DNA of 62,934 nucleotides. Source: Bdellovibrio sp. (GTDB lineage Bacteria; Bdellovibrionota; Bdellovibrionia; Bdellovibrionales; Bdellovibrionaceae). The stretch is from positions 1 to 62,934 of the forward strand of contig JACMQO010000169.1 in the NCBI GenBank assembly GCA_014376935.1. Reading direction: 5' to 3'. Below are positions 1 to 8,852 of the stretch, piece by piece. A program made the translations under genes and the position numbers. Every line of letters begins with the position of its first letter. The first letter of the stretch is position 1. A model generated the notes under the pieces. That model saw only the letters and a list, made by a program, of their open reading frames with translations, was not told where the DNA came from and made no database searches.

Positions 1-18
1 ACGTCGTAAAAAAGAAAA

Positions 19-612
19 GTGTCTCAACCTGAAATACTGAACAACTTACTCTGGATCGAAGAACTGCTTCCGACCGACGTCATACAAAAAAGTATGCATG
101 GTGGGGTCGGGTACTATTTAGATGAAAAGCTTGTTTTAATTTTGGTTGAATCTAGTTTTACGTATGAACACAAAGGAATTACGTATCCGTATAAAATATG
201 GAACGGATGTTTATTTCCGATCGTACGTATAAAGCAGAATGCAGTCTTTGCGAAATTTCCATTTCTTGAAAATCATCCGGCGTCGCCCAATTGGCTTTAT
301 TTACCAGCGGATACTGAAAATTTTGATGAAGATGTACGTCTAATTCTGCGTGATATTAAAAAACGAAATCCGCTTTTTGGTATCATGGTTGAAATCGCAA
401 AACCAAAGAAGAAAGCAGATTCTGTCTCAGATGATATACAATTTAACACCAGTCGGCCCAGCCTTTTTGCCGAAAAGCCCATGGCTAGTAAAACAAAATC
501 AAAACCTGTGATTAAGCCTGCACCAAAGTCTTTAAAGAAAGTGAAAGCTAATAAGAAGCAAACGAACAATTTATTACTTTCAGTGCTAAAAAGAAAAAAT
601 ACGCTATCTTAG
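19..612 (+). CDS. Hypothetical protein with basic tail
   Basis: The 197-residue product starts at GTG behind an A-rich, weak ribosome-binding stretch, and the window edge lies only 18 bases upstream. Residues 1-125 look like a compact mixed alpha/beta domain. The segment with GGVGYYLDEKLVLI loosely recalls the TfoX N-terminal or YjbR-type fold, but this is too weak to name a family. Residues 125-197 form a Lys/Ser/Pro-rich disordered tail that could bind nucleic acid. No signal peptide or membrane segment is seen. The function is unknown. The gene stands alone ahead of the alcohol dehydrogenase gene. Confidence 0.6.
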   Translation: MSQPEILNNLLWIEELLPTDVIQKSMHGGVGYYLDEKLVLILVESSFTYEHKGITYPYKIWNGCLFPIVRIKQNAVFAKFPFLENHPASPNWLYLPADTENFDEDVRLILRDIKKRNPLFGIMVEIAKPKKKADSVSDDIQFNTSRPSLFAEKPMASKTKSKPVIKPAPKSLKKVKANKKQTNNLLLSVLKRKNTLS

Positions 613-643
613 GGTTTGGTCTGCTTAATAGCACATGAAGTAA

Positions 644-675
644 TAGGCTATTTCTCTTAAGAGTTTTTTAGCCTA
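644..675. terminator. Nested inverted repeat, possible terminator
   Basis: Seven-base arms TAGGCTA and TAGCCTA enclose an inner CTC-TTAA-GAG palindrome and a run of T. The element lies 31 bases after the first gene, so it is probably its terminator. No long T-run follows the outer arm, so confidence is limited. Confidence 0.35.
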
Positions 676-728
676 GGTTCATAAAGTCGTCAAAGAACTT
701 TTAACTTTATCTATAAGGATAACTCACT

Positions 729-1775
729 ATGATTCAAGCCAAAGGCATCGCCGCATTTTCTGCAAAACAACCACTAGCTCCGTATAGTTTCGAACGCCGT
801 GATCCCAAAGAACATGATGTCGTGATCGATATTCAGTTCTGCGGAATTTGCCATTCAGATATTCACCAAGCGCGTGATGAGTGGGGTGGTTCAATGTTTC
901 CGATGGTTCCGGGTCACGAGATCGCGGGCGTCGTGCGCGCGGTGGGAACGAAAGTTTCTAAATATAAAGTCGGTGATCATGTTGGTATCGGCTGCTTCGT
1001 TGATTCGTGCCGCGAATGTGCTCATTGCAAAGAGCAACTTGATCAATACTGTTTAGAAGGCAACACGCCAACATATAACGGTAAAGAGCGTGATGGGTCT
1101 GCGGTCACTCAAGGTGGTTATTCAAATGTCATCGTCGCAGATGAAAATTATGTTTTAAAAATTCCAAAATCAATTCCTTTGGATAAAGCGGCTCCTTTAC
1201 TATGTGCGGGAGTCACTTTGTATTCTCCGTTAACGCATTGGAAAGCGGGCCCTGGTAAAAAAGTAGCGATCATGGGATTAGGTGGCCTAGGTCATATGGG
1301 AGTTAAAATCGCTAAAGCTTTAGGAGCCGAAGTCAGTGTTCTAAGTCATTCTGAAAAAAAACGTGATGACGCCATGAAGATGGGAGCTGATAAGTTTATT
1401 TCAACTCATGATAAAGAAAATTTTAAAAAATATGCGAATTATTTTGATTTGATTATCAATACGGTTTCGTCGGCTGATATCGAAATGCATAACTATTTTG
1501 GTCTTTTAAAATTAGATGCGACTTTGGTTTCGGTGGGTGCTCCGGATAAGCCGTTATCAATTTCTCCGTTTCCATTAATTATGATGCGCCGAAATTATGC
1601 GGGTTCGGTCATCGGATCGATTAAAGAAACGCAAGAGATGTTAGATTTCTGCGCGAAACACAATATCACTCCTGAAATTGAAGTGATTGCACCCGACCAA
1701 ATCAACATAGCTTACGAACGCGTTTTAAAAAGTGACGTGCGTTACCGCTTCGTCATGGATATGGCTAAGATTTAA
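729..1775 (+). CDS. Zinc-dependent NAD(P) alcohol dehydrogenase, YahK/CAD type
   Basis: This 348-residue medium-chain dehydrogenase should reduce aldehydes to alcohols in the cytoplasm. The expected features are visible. The catalytic zinc ligand region is CGICHSDIH (Cys41) with GHE (His63, Glu64). Four structural-zinc cysteines sit at about 94, 97, 100 and 108. The dinucleotide-binding motif GLGGLGHMG lies near residue 180. Length and motifs match the E. coli YahK and cinnamyl-alcohol-dehydrogenase group. An AAGGATA ribosome-binding site precedes the ATG. A paralogue lies at 21840-22934. The physiological substrate cannot be read from the sequence; broad aldehyde detoxification is usual for the family. 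Confidence 0.92.
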   Translation: MIQAKGIAAFSAKQPLAPYSFERRDPKEHDVVIDIQFCGICHSDIHQARDEWGGSMFPMVPGHEIAGVVRAVGTKVSKYKVGDHVGIGCFVDSCRECAHCKEQLDQYCLEGNTPTYNGKERDGSAVTQGGYSNVIVADENYVLKIPKSIPLDKAAPLLCAGVTLYSPLTHWKAGPGKKVAIMGLGGLGHMGVKIAKALGAEVSVLSHSEKKRDDAMKMGADKFISTHDKENFKKYANYFDLIINTVSSADIEMHNYFGLLKLDATLVSVGAPDKPLSISPFPLIMMRRNYAGSVIGSIKETQEMLDFCAKHNITPEIEVIAPDQINIAYERVLKSDVRYRFVMDMAKI

Positions 1776-1865
1776 TTTTGTAAATGTGGAAAACTCTTTA
1801 GTTTTCTTAATGGGTCTTCATCCCTAAGTTTGCCGTTGGTATAGCGTGTCTTAACGATTGTTGGG

Positions 1866-1886
1866 ACTCGGCTTTAAAGGCCGAGT
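1866..1886. terminator. Inverted repeat after the transporter gene
   Basis: ACTCGGC and GCCGAGT form a 7-bp GC-rich stem three bases beyond the stop codon of the leftward transporter gene. It also sits between two convergent genes. A T-run is absent on both strands, so it is at best a weak bidirectional terminator. Confidence 0.4.
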
Positions 1887-1888
1887 AA

Positions 1889-3355
1889 TTACCAGTAACC
1901 TAAAATCTTCCACCACACGGCACAAGCCGCACCCCAGATCATTAAATTCAGTACGCTTGTGACAAAGCCCCATTTCCACCATTCGCCCATTGTCACGTAA
2001 CCTGAGCCGAATAGGACGGGGGCCGAGCCCGTTCCGTAATGGGTGATCGACGCACAAAGTGACGACGCAAAACCTAAAAATAATCCAAACATCAAAGGCG
2101 GCGCACCGAGTGCGACACCGACGGCAAAAAACGATGCAAACAAGGCCGAGATATGGGCCGTGTTACTGGCAAAGAAGTAATGGATGTAAACGTAAATTAA
2201 AACTAAAAGGGCCGATGCTTGAAGCCATCCTAAACCCATTCCTTTAATCGAAGTTTGAATTTCTCCTGAGAACCAAGTGATGACTCCCAATTTATTTAAG
2301 AACGTCGCCATCATCACCAGTGATGCAAACCACGTGACCGTATCCCACGCGCCTTTTTCTTTTAAAAGATCATCCCAAGTTAAAACTCCTGTGAATAGTA
2401 AAATACCTAAACCAAAAAACGCGGCAGCGGTGGGATCAACAGCAAAAAGTGGGTCGCTTGAAATTAAAGATGGAACTCCGGCCCATAACGCCAATAAAAC
2501 GACGAAGACGCCAACCATGATCCATTCTTCCATTTTCATCGCACCCATTTCGACTAATTTTTTCGCGGCAAAAGCAGCCGCGTTTGGCGTTGATTTAATT
2601 TCGGGTGGGTAAACTAAATAAATGACTGCGGGGATAATTAATAAAGCAAGCACACCCGGAACAAAAGCCGCAATCGCCCAGTCAGCCCAAGTCACGGTGA
2701 TGTTGGTCAAACTTTTTATTCCGCTAACCACCAATGGATTGGGTGCCGTCGCGGTGATAAACATGGCCGAGGTAATAATGTTAGCTTGATACGCTACCAA
2801 AGTTAAGAAGGCTCCTAGTTTACGTCTTGATCCTTCGTCTGGAAATGATCCCATCGATTCTGAGATCGATCGATTGATCGGATACATCACGCCACCACCA
2901 CGCGCGGTATTGCTTGGCATGACGGGTGATAAAATAAGTTCAGCCACTGAAAGTCCGTAACTGATGCCTAAAGTTTTTTTACCAAACACGCGCACAAAGT
3001 AATAAGCGACGCGCGCACCTAATCCAGTTTTGATAAATCCGCGCGAAATGAAAAAAGAAATTCCGATCAACCAAATTAGTGTGTTTGAAAATCCACTGAC
3101 AGCGTCGCCCATCGCTTTAGCCGCGTTTCCGGGGCTGGTGACTTGCGAAATCGCGACTAATAAAATACCGATGACGGCTGCGCCTCCCATCGGTAGGGCT
3201 TTACCGATAATCGCAACGATGGTTCCGACAAAGATGCCTAGTAATCGCCACGCATTGATGTCAACGGCTGCCGGGGGCGGAATTAAAAAATAGAAACTCA
3301 TCGTAACGATAAGAGCAATAATGGCCGGCATTATTTTAACATGAGATAATTTCAT
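1889..3355 (-). CDS. DASS-family (SLC13/CitT-type) anion:Na+ or dicarboxylate transporter
   Basis: The 488-residue inner-membrane protein has about 12 hydrophobic segments and the hallmark PSNTARGGGVMYPI stretch, an SNT signature of the divalent-anion:sodium symporter family. A second substrate-site half is seen near FFASNTAHISALFASF. These proteins move citrate, malate, 2-oxoglutarate, tartrate or sulfate across the inner membrane. The CitT/TtdT/SodiT branch looks closest, so a dicarboxylate or tricarboxylate is the likely substrate. A clear AGGAGA site precedes the ATG. The gene converges on the dehydrogenase gene and has no operon partner. Confidence 0.88.
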   Translation of the reverse strand: MKLSHVKIMPAIIALIVTMSFYFLIPPPAAVDINAWRLLGIFVGTIVAIIGKALPMGGAAVIGILLVAISQVTSPGNAAKAMGDAVSGFSNTLIWLIGISFFISRGFIKTGLGARVAYYFVRVFGKKTLGISYGLSVAELILSPVMPSNTARGGGVMYPINRSISESMGSFPDEGSRRKLGAFLTLVAYQANIITSAMFITATAPNPLVVSGIKSLTNITVTWADWAIAAFVPGVLALLIIPAVIYLVYPPEIKSTPNAAAFAAKKLVEMGAMKMEEWIMVGVFVVLLALWAGVPSLISSDPLFAVDPTAAAFFGLGILLFTGVLTWDDLLKEKGAWDTVTWFASLVMMATFLNKLGVITWFSGEIQTSIKGMGLGWLQASALLVLIYVYIHYFFASNTAHISALFASFFAVGVALGAPPLMFGLFLGFASSLCASITHYGTGSAPVLFGSGYVTMGEWWKWGFVTSVLNLMIWGAACAVWWKILGYW

Positions 3356-3581
3356 CTGTTCTCCTGGGTCAGTCTTTTCAAATGTTGTTTCATTGAATTC
3401 GTAAAGTCAGTCACATTTGGCTGAATGAGACTTATTAACCCACTTGAAACGTGGGCTGTTTTGTTATGAGAATTTCTATTTGTCATTCTTGGACTTGCCT
3501 AAAAATAGTTCAAAAAAACCTCAGAAATAGTGCAAATGCCCTATATAAATTGACAAGGCTATCCGATAACAAGAAGTGATC

Positions 3582-3614
3582 AAAACACTAGACTGTAGAA
3601 AGGTCTAGTGTTTT
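3582..3614. promoter_or_regulatory. 12-bp perfect hairpin ending in TTTT, upstream of the RsbW-like gene
   Basis: The arms AAAACACTAGAC (3582-3593) and GTCTAGTGTTTT (3603-3614) are perfectly complementary around a 9-base loop. The right arm ends in four T, seven bases before the AGGAG ribosome-binding site at 3621-3625. The shape is that of an intrinsic terminator inside a leader, or of a palindromic operator. No convincing sigma-70 promoter could be fixed upstream. Confidence 0.5.
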
Positions 3615-3630
3615 CTCAAAAGGAGTCTGA

Positions 3631-4479
3631 GTGAAAGTGTATCCATCGCATTCAAATTTGTTTCATGGCGTCGATATGGCCGCCGCAGACATCGACTCTA
3701 GAGTTGAAATTTGTGATGCCTCAAGCTTAGTTCAAGATGACTTAAGTGCGAAAGATCCTCAATTAAGTATTTTAGCGTCTGAAGATTTTGAACCATCCCA
3801 AGTTGTCGGAATGATGGCCAAAAATAAATTCAGAAGTTTTGTTCAAAAAAGAGATTCCCATTTTGTTAACGATTTAAATGTATCATCCCAAATTCTGATT
3901 GATCCGAATTTGTATTTTGCGCAAGGTGGGCGTGGTTCTTTACCCGAAGTGCACCGTGAATTTGAATTTAAATTTAGATCTGCATCCGATAAACCTGAAT
4001 TAAAAAAATCGATCGAACAATTCGTCTCACAGATCGGCAGTGATAATGTTTCAGAGTCGGTTGAAGCCATCTTAGAAGAACTTTACATGAACGCGATGTT
4101 TGACGCCCCGAAAGAGGCTGTTAATCGTGGTCAGGTGAATTGTAAATACGAAGATGGCCAATATGCGGTCATTCGAATTTTTCAAAATGAAAGTCGCTTG
4201 GCTGTTGTTTGTGAAGATCCATTTGGATCGCTTAATTTAACTAAACTTATGAACCGCATGGATGAAGTTTATCAAAAAGGTGCGGGTTCTGCGATTCGTT
4301 TAGATGATGATGCCAATGGTGCGGGTCTTGGCTGCGTGATGATGTTTGAGCACTGTGAATCTTTGTTTTTAGGCGTGATGCCTGGGCAAAGAACTTTAGT
4401 CACATGCTTAATTCCGTTAGGAATCAGTAATCGTAAACGCTCGCAAATTAAAAAAAGTCTGCACCTGATTCACATGTAA
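3631..4479 (+). CDS. Protein with C-terminal RsbW/GHKL-type ATP-binding fold
   Basis: The GTG start has an AGGAG site five bases upstream. Residues 1-110 resemble no known domain. From about residue 130 the protein looks like an anti-sigma/RsbW-type HATPase: an N-box-like VEAILEELYMNAMFDAP, then CEDPFGSL and a glycine-rich NGAGLGC before a final beta region. Such proteins bind ATP and act as partner-switching kinases or phosphorelay-like regulators. No histidine phosphoacceptor domain is present, so this is not a classical sensor kinase. The gene is monocistronic and preceded by a strong leader hairpin. The role is inferred from the fold only. Confidence 0.7.
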   Translation: MKVYPSHSNLFHGVDMAAADIDSRVEICDASSLVQDDLSAKDPQLSILASEDFEPSQVVGMMAKNKFRSFVQKRDSHFVNDLNVSSQILIDPNLYFAQGGRGSLPEVHREFEFKFRSASDKPELKKSIEQFVSQIGSDNVSESVEAILEELYMNAMFDAPKEAVNRGQVNCKYEDGQYAVIRIFQNESRLAVVCEDPFGSLNLTKLMNRMDEVYQKGAGSAIRLDDDANGAGLGCVMMFEHCESLFLGVMPGQRTLVTCLIPLGISNRKRSQIKKSLHLIHM

Positions 4480-4521
4480 TTCGGTATTGCCTAATTAAAA
4501 ACAAGCGTTTAAAATTTGGTT

Positions 4522-5283
4522 ATGAAAATAATCAGTTGGAATGTGAATGGAATTCGTGCGTGCGGAAAAGGCGGCTTTTTAAAATGGTTCGAGCAAGAAA
4601 AAGCCGACATCGTTTGCGTTCAAGAAATCAAAGCTAGGCCTGATCAACTCGATCCAGAATATCAAAATCCTTTTAAATACCATGCCTTTTGGAATCCCGC
4701 TGAAAAGCCGGGTTACAGCGGTACGGCCGTTTTTTCTAAAAAAGAACCCCTTGATGTGCAGATGGGTTTGGGTGATCCAGAGTTTGACCGCGAAGGTCGG
4801 GTTATGATTTTAAAATATCCAAAATTTACTTTAATCAATTCATACTTTCCAAATAGTCAGCGTGAGCACACAAGGCTTCCATTTAAATTGGCGTTTTGTC
4901 AGAAATTTTTAAAAAAAGCAGAGTCACTTAGAAAAAAAGGTGAAAATGTCGTGATGTGTGCCGACTGGAATATCGCGCACACCGAACTTGATTTAAAAAA
5001 TCCGAAAGCAAATAAAAAAACAGCGGGATTTCTTCCGGAAGAGCGTGCGTGGATGGACCAATTTTTAGGAAAGGGTTACGTCGATGCCTTTCGTCAGTTT
5101 GAACCTAACGGTGGCCACTACACATGGTGGAGCTATCGTCCCGGTGTACGCGAAAAAAATGTGGGATGGCGAATAGATTCGTTTATCACCAATGAAGAGT
5201 TTAAAGACCGATTGAAAAACAGTTATCATCGAAATGACGTTTTCGGATCTGATCATTGCCCGGTGGTTTTAGAAATCAAATAG
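4522..5283 (+). CDS. xth: Exodeoxyribonuclease III / AP endonuclease
   Basis: The 253-residue product carries the ExoIII (EEP-superfamily) motifs in order: SWNVNGIRA, the metal-binding glutamate in VCVQEIKA, YSGTAVFSK, NSYFPN, CADWNIAH, the WWSYRPG..NVGWRIDSF segment, and the terminal catalytic GSDHCPV. It cuts DNA 5' of abasic sites and degrades 3' ends in base-excision repair, in the cytoplasm. The ATG at 4522 was chosen because it begins directly with the conserved MKIISWN; a TTG two codons upstream is unnecessary. No strong ribosome-binding site is seen. It is a single-gene unit. Confidence 0.95.
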   Translation: MKIISWNVNGIRACGKGGFLKWFEQEKADIVCVQEIKARPDQLDPEYQNPFKYHAFWNPAEKPGYSGTAVFSKKEPLDVQMGLGDPEFDREGRVMILKYPKFTLINSYFPNSQREHTRLPFKLAFCQKFLKKAESLRKKGENVVMCADWNIAHTELDLKNPKANKKTAGFLPEERAWMDQFLGKGYVDAFRQFEPNGGHYTWWSYRPGVREKNVGWRIDSFITNEEFKDRLKNSYHRNDVFGSDHCPVVLEIK

Positions 5284-5348
5284 CAGGGGTTGATCGATGG
5301 TTGTACTCCGTCAATCTTTTGGACACCCCGCTACCAAGAACGCGCTCC

Positions 5349-5395
5349 GGTTCATGGTGTCGATTCTAGGCTGGCTTGAATCGATACCATGAACC
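5349..5395. promoter_or_regulatory. 18-bp inverted repeat in the leader of the secreted deamidase-like gene
   Basis: The arms at 5349-5366 and 5378-5395 pair over 18 bp with one G-U wobble, around an 11-base loop. The element lies between exonuclease III and the next gene and overlaps a possible TTG start at 5376, which argues for the ATG at 5430 instead. No T-run follows, so it is either a strong leader structure or an operator rather than a normal terminator. Confidence 0.5.
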
Positions 5396-5429
5396 CGTTT
5401 ACGGTCTAAGCTTTGCTTTAACTAAAGCC

Positions 5430-6578
5430 ATGGATAAACTGACGTTAAGTACATTTGTAGCGCTCCTATTAGTAACCCTAGCCAATCCGTCTCAGGCGAC
5501 CGAAATGACCTATCCGCGCATCGCTGATACCCCACCAGAATATCGTTTTGATCAGAATCTGAATGAATCCAATAGCATCGATCTTTACGACATTAAAGAT
5601 CGCGAATTAAATTTAATTATGACTGCGGCTCGATTAGAATCTGAAAAAGCCCGCGCTGAAGGCCGTGACCTGAATAAAAATACGTTGATTACAAAAATGG
5701 TTCACGAAAGAAATTTAGCGCGTATTCGACGAATGAATTCTGTTTCGCGACCTGAACCGCGTGAACCCGGAATGGTGACGGCACTGACGGCAGATCAAAT
5801 TAAAGAAACCGCTGCTTCGATCGAGTTTAGCCCGGCCGTAGATAATCGCGCCAGGTTAAATAAAAAGTATAACCCTAAAGGTGATATCGGTTACTGTTTT
5901 CTGCGAGCCCATTACTACGCGGGTGCGGTTCATCAACGTGGTCTTGATATGACTTCGGTCAGGAAAGTTTTTTTAGTCGGCACGATGAAATTATTTGGAG
6001 CGAACTGGGCGCCGATCAGTGGCTGGCGCTATCACGTGGCCACAACCGTTCGTGGCACGGATGGAAAATGGTACGTACTAGATAATCACTTAGGTATCTA
6101 TTTAGGAAAACAGGGTTACGCTAAAAATGTTTACACGGTCGAACAATGGTACTCCTATTACGAACGGTTTATGAACACGACCGAAAATATGACAACGGCC
6201 GGTGGTACTGGCATCAGTCCAGAAACGGCGCGGGCCAAAGCTTTATTTTTATATTTTGCAGAGCCCGACCGAGTTATCCCCGAGCATTTAGCTTACGCTA
6301 AGGAAACTTTCTACGGCGTCGACCGAAACAATGATGGGCAGTTAGACCGAAGCGAAGAAACTTTTTACGGCGCATTTAAAGACGTGGATCAATTTTTACA
6401 GGTGCCAATTCACAAATGCTCAAACGAGCGTTATGCACCCTTAAGTGCGTCAGATGATCAGTGTAAGAATATGACTTTGAACGACCGGCAACAGATGCAT
6501 GACAGACAATTGCTATTAAATAAATGGCGACTTGATGTTTCGTACGAGCAAGAACAAGATATGAATCAAAGTAACTGA
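5430..6578 (+). CDS. Secreted papain-fold (protein-glutaminase-like) protein with an EF-hand
   Basis: The ATG at 5430 starts directly on a signal peptide (MDKLTLSTFVALLLVTLANP, cleavage after SQA). In this numbering the middle domain shows a Cys156-His202-Asp218 triad in GYCFLRAHY, WRYHVAT and WYVLDNHLG. That is the arrangement of bacterial protein-glutamine deamidases and related papain-like enzymes. A textbook EF-hand loop, DRNNDGQLDRSE, lies at about 298-309 and suggests calcium control. The product is probably periplasmic or extracellular and could modify or cleave host or envelope proteins. The triad and fold are seen; deamidation versus proteolysis or transglutamination is not settled. 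Confidence 0.65.
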   Translation: MDKLTLSTFVALLLVTLANPSQATEMTYPRIADTPPEYRFDQNLNESNSIDLYDIKDRELNLIMTAARLESEKARAEGRDLNKNTLITKMVHERNLARIRRMNSVSRPEPREPGMVTALTADQIKETAASIEFSPAVDNRARLNKKYNPKGDIGYCFLRAHYYAGAVHQRGLDMTSVRKVFLVGTMKLFGANWAPISGWRYHVATTVRGTDGKWYVLDNHLGIYLGKQGYAKNVYTVEQWYSYYERFMNTTENMTTAGGTGISPETARAKALFLYFAEPDRVIPEHLAYAKETFYGVDRNNDGQLDRSEETFYGAFKDVDQFLQVPIHKCSNERYAPLSASDDQCKNMTLNDRQQMHDRQLLLNKWRLDVSYEQEQDMNQSN

Positions 6579-6602
6579 TTTTTCTTGTCAACGAGGTTTG
6601 TT

Positions 6603-7715
6603 TTGAATCGTTTTTTAATGATTGCCATTGCGGTTTTACTGGGGCTTTTTGTTTTTCTCGGTTTTCGCCTAACGGGTATCGGATCATCTTCTTGGGTTGT
6701 GTCGGGCGTTATTCTTGGGTCGATTCTTTTGTATCCGCTGGTTTGGAACGCAAAACTTCCAGATCGCATTGATAAAATAATCAGAGGCTGCACCTATTTC
6801 GCGATGGGGCTTTTGGGATTATTACTGGCGCAGCTGCTTGTTCGTGATATTTTATTTATTCCACTTAGTTATTTAAATCCTAATTTAGCTGTAGGGGCAT
6901 TTTCAAACACGGCGACACTCAGCATGATGGGTGTCGCGGTTCTGTTTTTAGTCATTGGCTACTGGAAGGCTTTACAAGGCCCGCAAATTGTTAAGGTCGA
7001 AATTCCGATCCCATCTTTGCCGGCGGGATTAGAAAATTTCTTGATCGCGCAGATTAGTGATTTGCACGCGGGTCCTGGAATCGACCATACTTACGTCGAA
7101 AATATCGTGAACCAAGTTCTTAGTTTAAATGCTGACATTGTCGTGCTAACGGGTGATATCGCTGACGGCGATTTTGATAAATATCACCACCGTGTAGCAC
7201 CTCTGGCCCGACTTTCAGAAAAAACTCCGGCGCTTTACGTGACGGGAAATCATGAATTCATTCATGATAGTGAAAAATGGATCGGTCATTTTAAAAAAAT
7301 AGGAATGAACGTTTTAATGAATCAGCATACGTTAATTTCTAACGAAAAAGGATCTATTCTTTTTGCGGGCGTCACCGATCCTGCCGGTCGAAATATTCAC
7401 CCGCATGGGGGCCCGAACGTTGAACTTTCTTTGAAAGGAAGTCCTACGTCAGATATAAAAATTCTGTTAGCCCATCAGCCGGATATTGCAGATCGGGCTT
7501 CGGCTTTTTTTGACTTACAACTTTCGGGGCATACGCATGCGGGTCAATTTTTTCCGTGGAATTACGCGATTAAATTATTTCAGCGCTACGATAGAGGCTT
7601 AAAAAAATCAGGCCCGATGTGGGTTTATACAAATATCGGAACGGGCTACTGGGGCCCGCCGCTCCGTTTAGGAACAACGTCAGAAATAACTTTGATTCAG
7701 CTTATAAAGGGTTAG
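6603..7715 (+). CDS. Membrane-anchored YaeI-type metallophosphoesterase
   Basis: About 150 N-terminal residues form four membrane segments, followed by a calcineurin-like phosphoesterase domain. Its metal-binding motifs appear in order: ISDLHAGPG, VVLTGDIADG, TGNHE, LLAHQPD and LSGHTHAGQFFPW. E. coli YaeI and relatives hydrolyse phosphodiesters, and related proteins act on lipid substrates at the membrane. The TTG at 6603 is preferred because ACGAGG lies seven bases upstream; a TTG at 6585 is possible. The start is 24 bases after the preceding stop codon, so the two genes may be cotranscribed. Confidence 0.88.
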   Translation: MNRFLMIAIAVLLGLFVFLGFRLTGIGSSSWVVSGVILGSILLYPLVWNAKLPDRIDKIIRGCTYFAMGLLGLLLAQLLVRDILFIPLSYLNPNLAVGAFSNTATLSMMGVAVLFLVIGYWKALQGPQIVKVEIPIPSLPAGLENFLIAQISDLHAGPGIDHTYVENIVNQVLSLNADIVVLTGDIADGDFDKYHHRVAPLARLSEKTPALYVTGNHEFIHDSEKWIGHFKKIGMNVLMNQHTLISNEKGSILFAGVTDPAGRNIHPHGGPNVELSLKGSPTSDIKILLAHQPDIADRASAFFDLQLSGHTHAGQFFPWNYAIKLFQRYDRGLKKSGPMWVYTNIGTGYWGPPLRLGTTSEITLIQLIKG

Positions 7716-7731
7716 ATGTCGCTTGCGAAGT

Positions 7732-8488
7732 TTAAAATGACGTCGGCATTTTAGGTAGCGTGAAAAGAAAGCGGATGTTGGTGCTGGTGGTATCAAGCTG
7801 TAGTAATCCGCCATGGTCTTTAATAATTCCGTGCGAAACACTTAAACCCAAACCCGTACCTTGGCCAATTGTTTTCGTCGTAAAAAAAAGTTGAAAAAGT
7901 TTTTCTTGGGTTTCGTTATCGATACCTTTGCCGTTATCCTCAATAGCGATCTGCACGTGGGTGTTTAAATCTTACATCGCAATGGTAATTTTCGGATTTT
8001 TTGATCTTTCACAGCATCGTAATAATTATTCAGTCATAAAGTTGAATAATCCCTAGCGGAGTATTAATCTGGTGAGCCACTCCGTCGGTCATTTGACCTA
8101 AGGCTTCATTTTTTATTTCTTCTAAAATTGTAAATGTTCGTTCTAAATGTTCTTTTTGTAAAATTAAGGCGTTCTCGGTTTCAAAACGTTTGACCATGCC
8201 TCGGTAAAAGTTCTGCGAATTTCCGAAAACAAAAACGATAAATGAAACCATCATCGCCGGCACAATTTGTAAGGCCAGATCTTAGTTTAGATGCCCGTAA
8301 GACATGACGGTAACTGGGATAGCTACAATGAAAAGCAGAAAGAACATCTGAATACGCGGCACAAAAGCCGACGATGACGCGCAATAAATAACTGGGGTCG
8401 TTCAGTACAAAAAGACGTGATATGGACACTGTTTTGAAAAATGAGCTAAGCCTTTTGCTTCAATCAGTAACGAATGCTTTAGCCGCAT
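7732..8488 (-). pseudogene. Decayed membrane sensor histidine kinase
   Basis: Read leftward, pieces of one kinase occur in several frames. There is a hydrophobic N-terminal part (IQMFFLLFIVAIPVTVMS, then MMVSFIVFVFGN), a coiled linker, a phosphoacceptor-type H-box (GVAHQINTPLG) that ends at an in-frame stop, and a catalytic tail with VQIAIEDNGKGI and GTGLGLS (74 residues, 7732-7956). In-frame stops follow FLY and HLN. The region between the H-box and the ATPase domain is nearly all deleted. This cannot make a working kinase. It lies just after the sigma-factor operon on the same strand and may once have been its last gene. Confidence 0.8.
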
Positions 8489-8495
8489 ATTAAAT

Positions 8496-8852
8496 TTAAT
8501 GTCCGTGCTGTCCCGCAGGCGGTGGAGGCGGTTGCCCATGCAAATCAGGCGGGCGCGTCTCGCCCGATCCTGATGGGCCAGAAGTTGGTGGGAGCGGTGG
8601 GCCGCCGCTAGGCCGGTTGACCGCGGGTGGAATCGGGGCCGCGCCGTGCGAAGCCGCGTTGAACTGGTCGCGTGGATTGGCTTTTCGATCTATTGGGTTA
8701 TTTTTAACATCACCTTTTTTCTGAAGGTCTGAGTTTTTTTCTAATAGTTGGTCAAATTCCTTAATATCATTTGTTGTCGCCATGATAACGTCTTGCGATT
8801 TTGCCATGAACGGTAAACTGATTAAGATTAAAAATACGATTTTATTTTTCAT
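8496..8852 (-). CDS. Secreted Pro/Gly-rich small protein
   Basis: The 118-residue protein has a signal peptide (MKNKIVFLILISLPFMAKS), a short helical part, and a Pro/Gly/Ser-rich tail ending in GQHGH. The start overlaps the stop of the upstream anti-sigma-like gene by four bases, so the two are translationally coupled. A short block around RDQFNAAS is echoed by RDKFNGNS in the secreted protein at 10114-10740, suggesting related roles. It is probably periplasmic or surface-exposed. The function is unknown. Confidence 0.7.
   Translation of the reverse strand: MKNKIVFLILISLPFMAKSQDVIMATTNDIKEFDQLLEKNSDLQKKGDVKNNPIDRKANPRDQFNAASHGAAPIPPAVNRPSGGPPLPPTSGPSGSGETRPPDLHGQPPPPPAGQHGH

Noticed and set aside
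5376-5429. TTG start giving 18 extra residues to the secreted papain-fold protein
   Set aside because: The TTG lies in an 18-bp hairpin and would place polar residues before the signal peptide; ATG 5430 begins directly on it.
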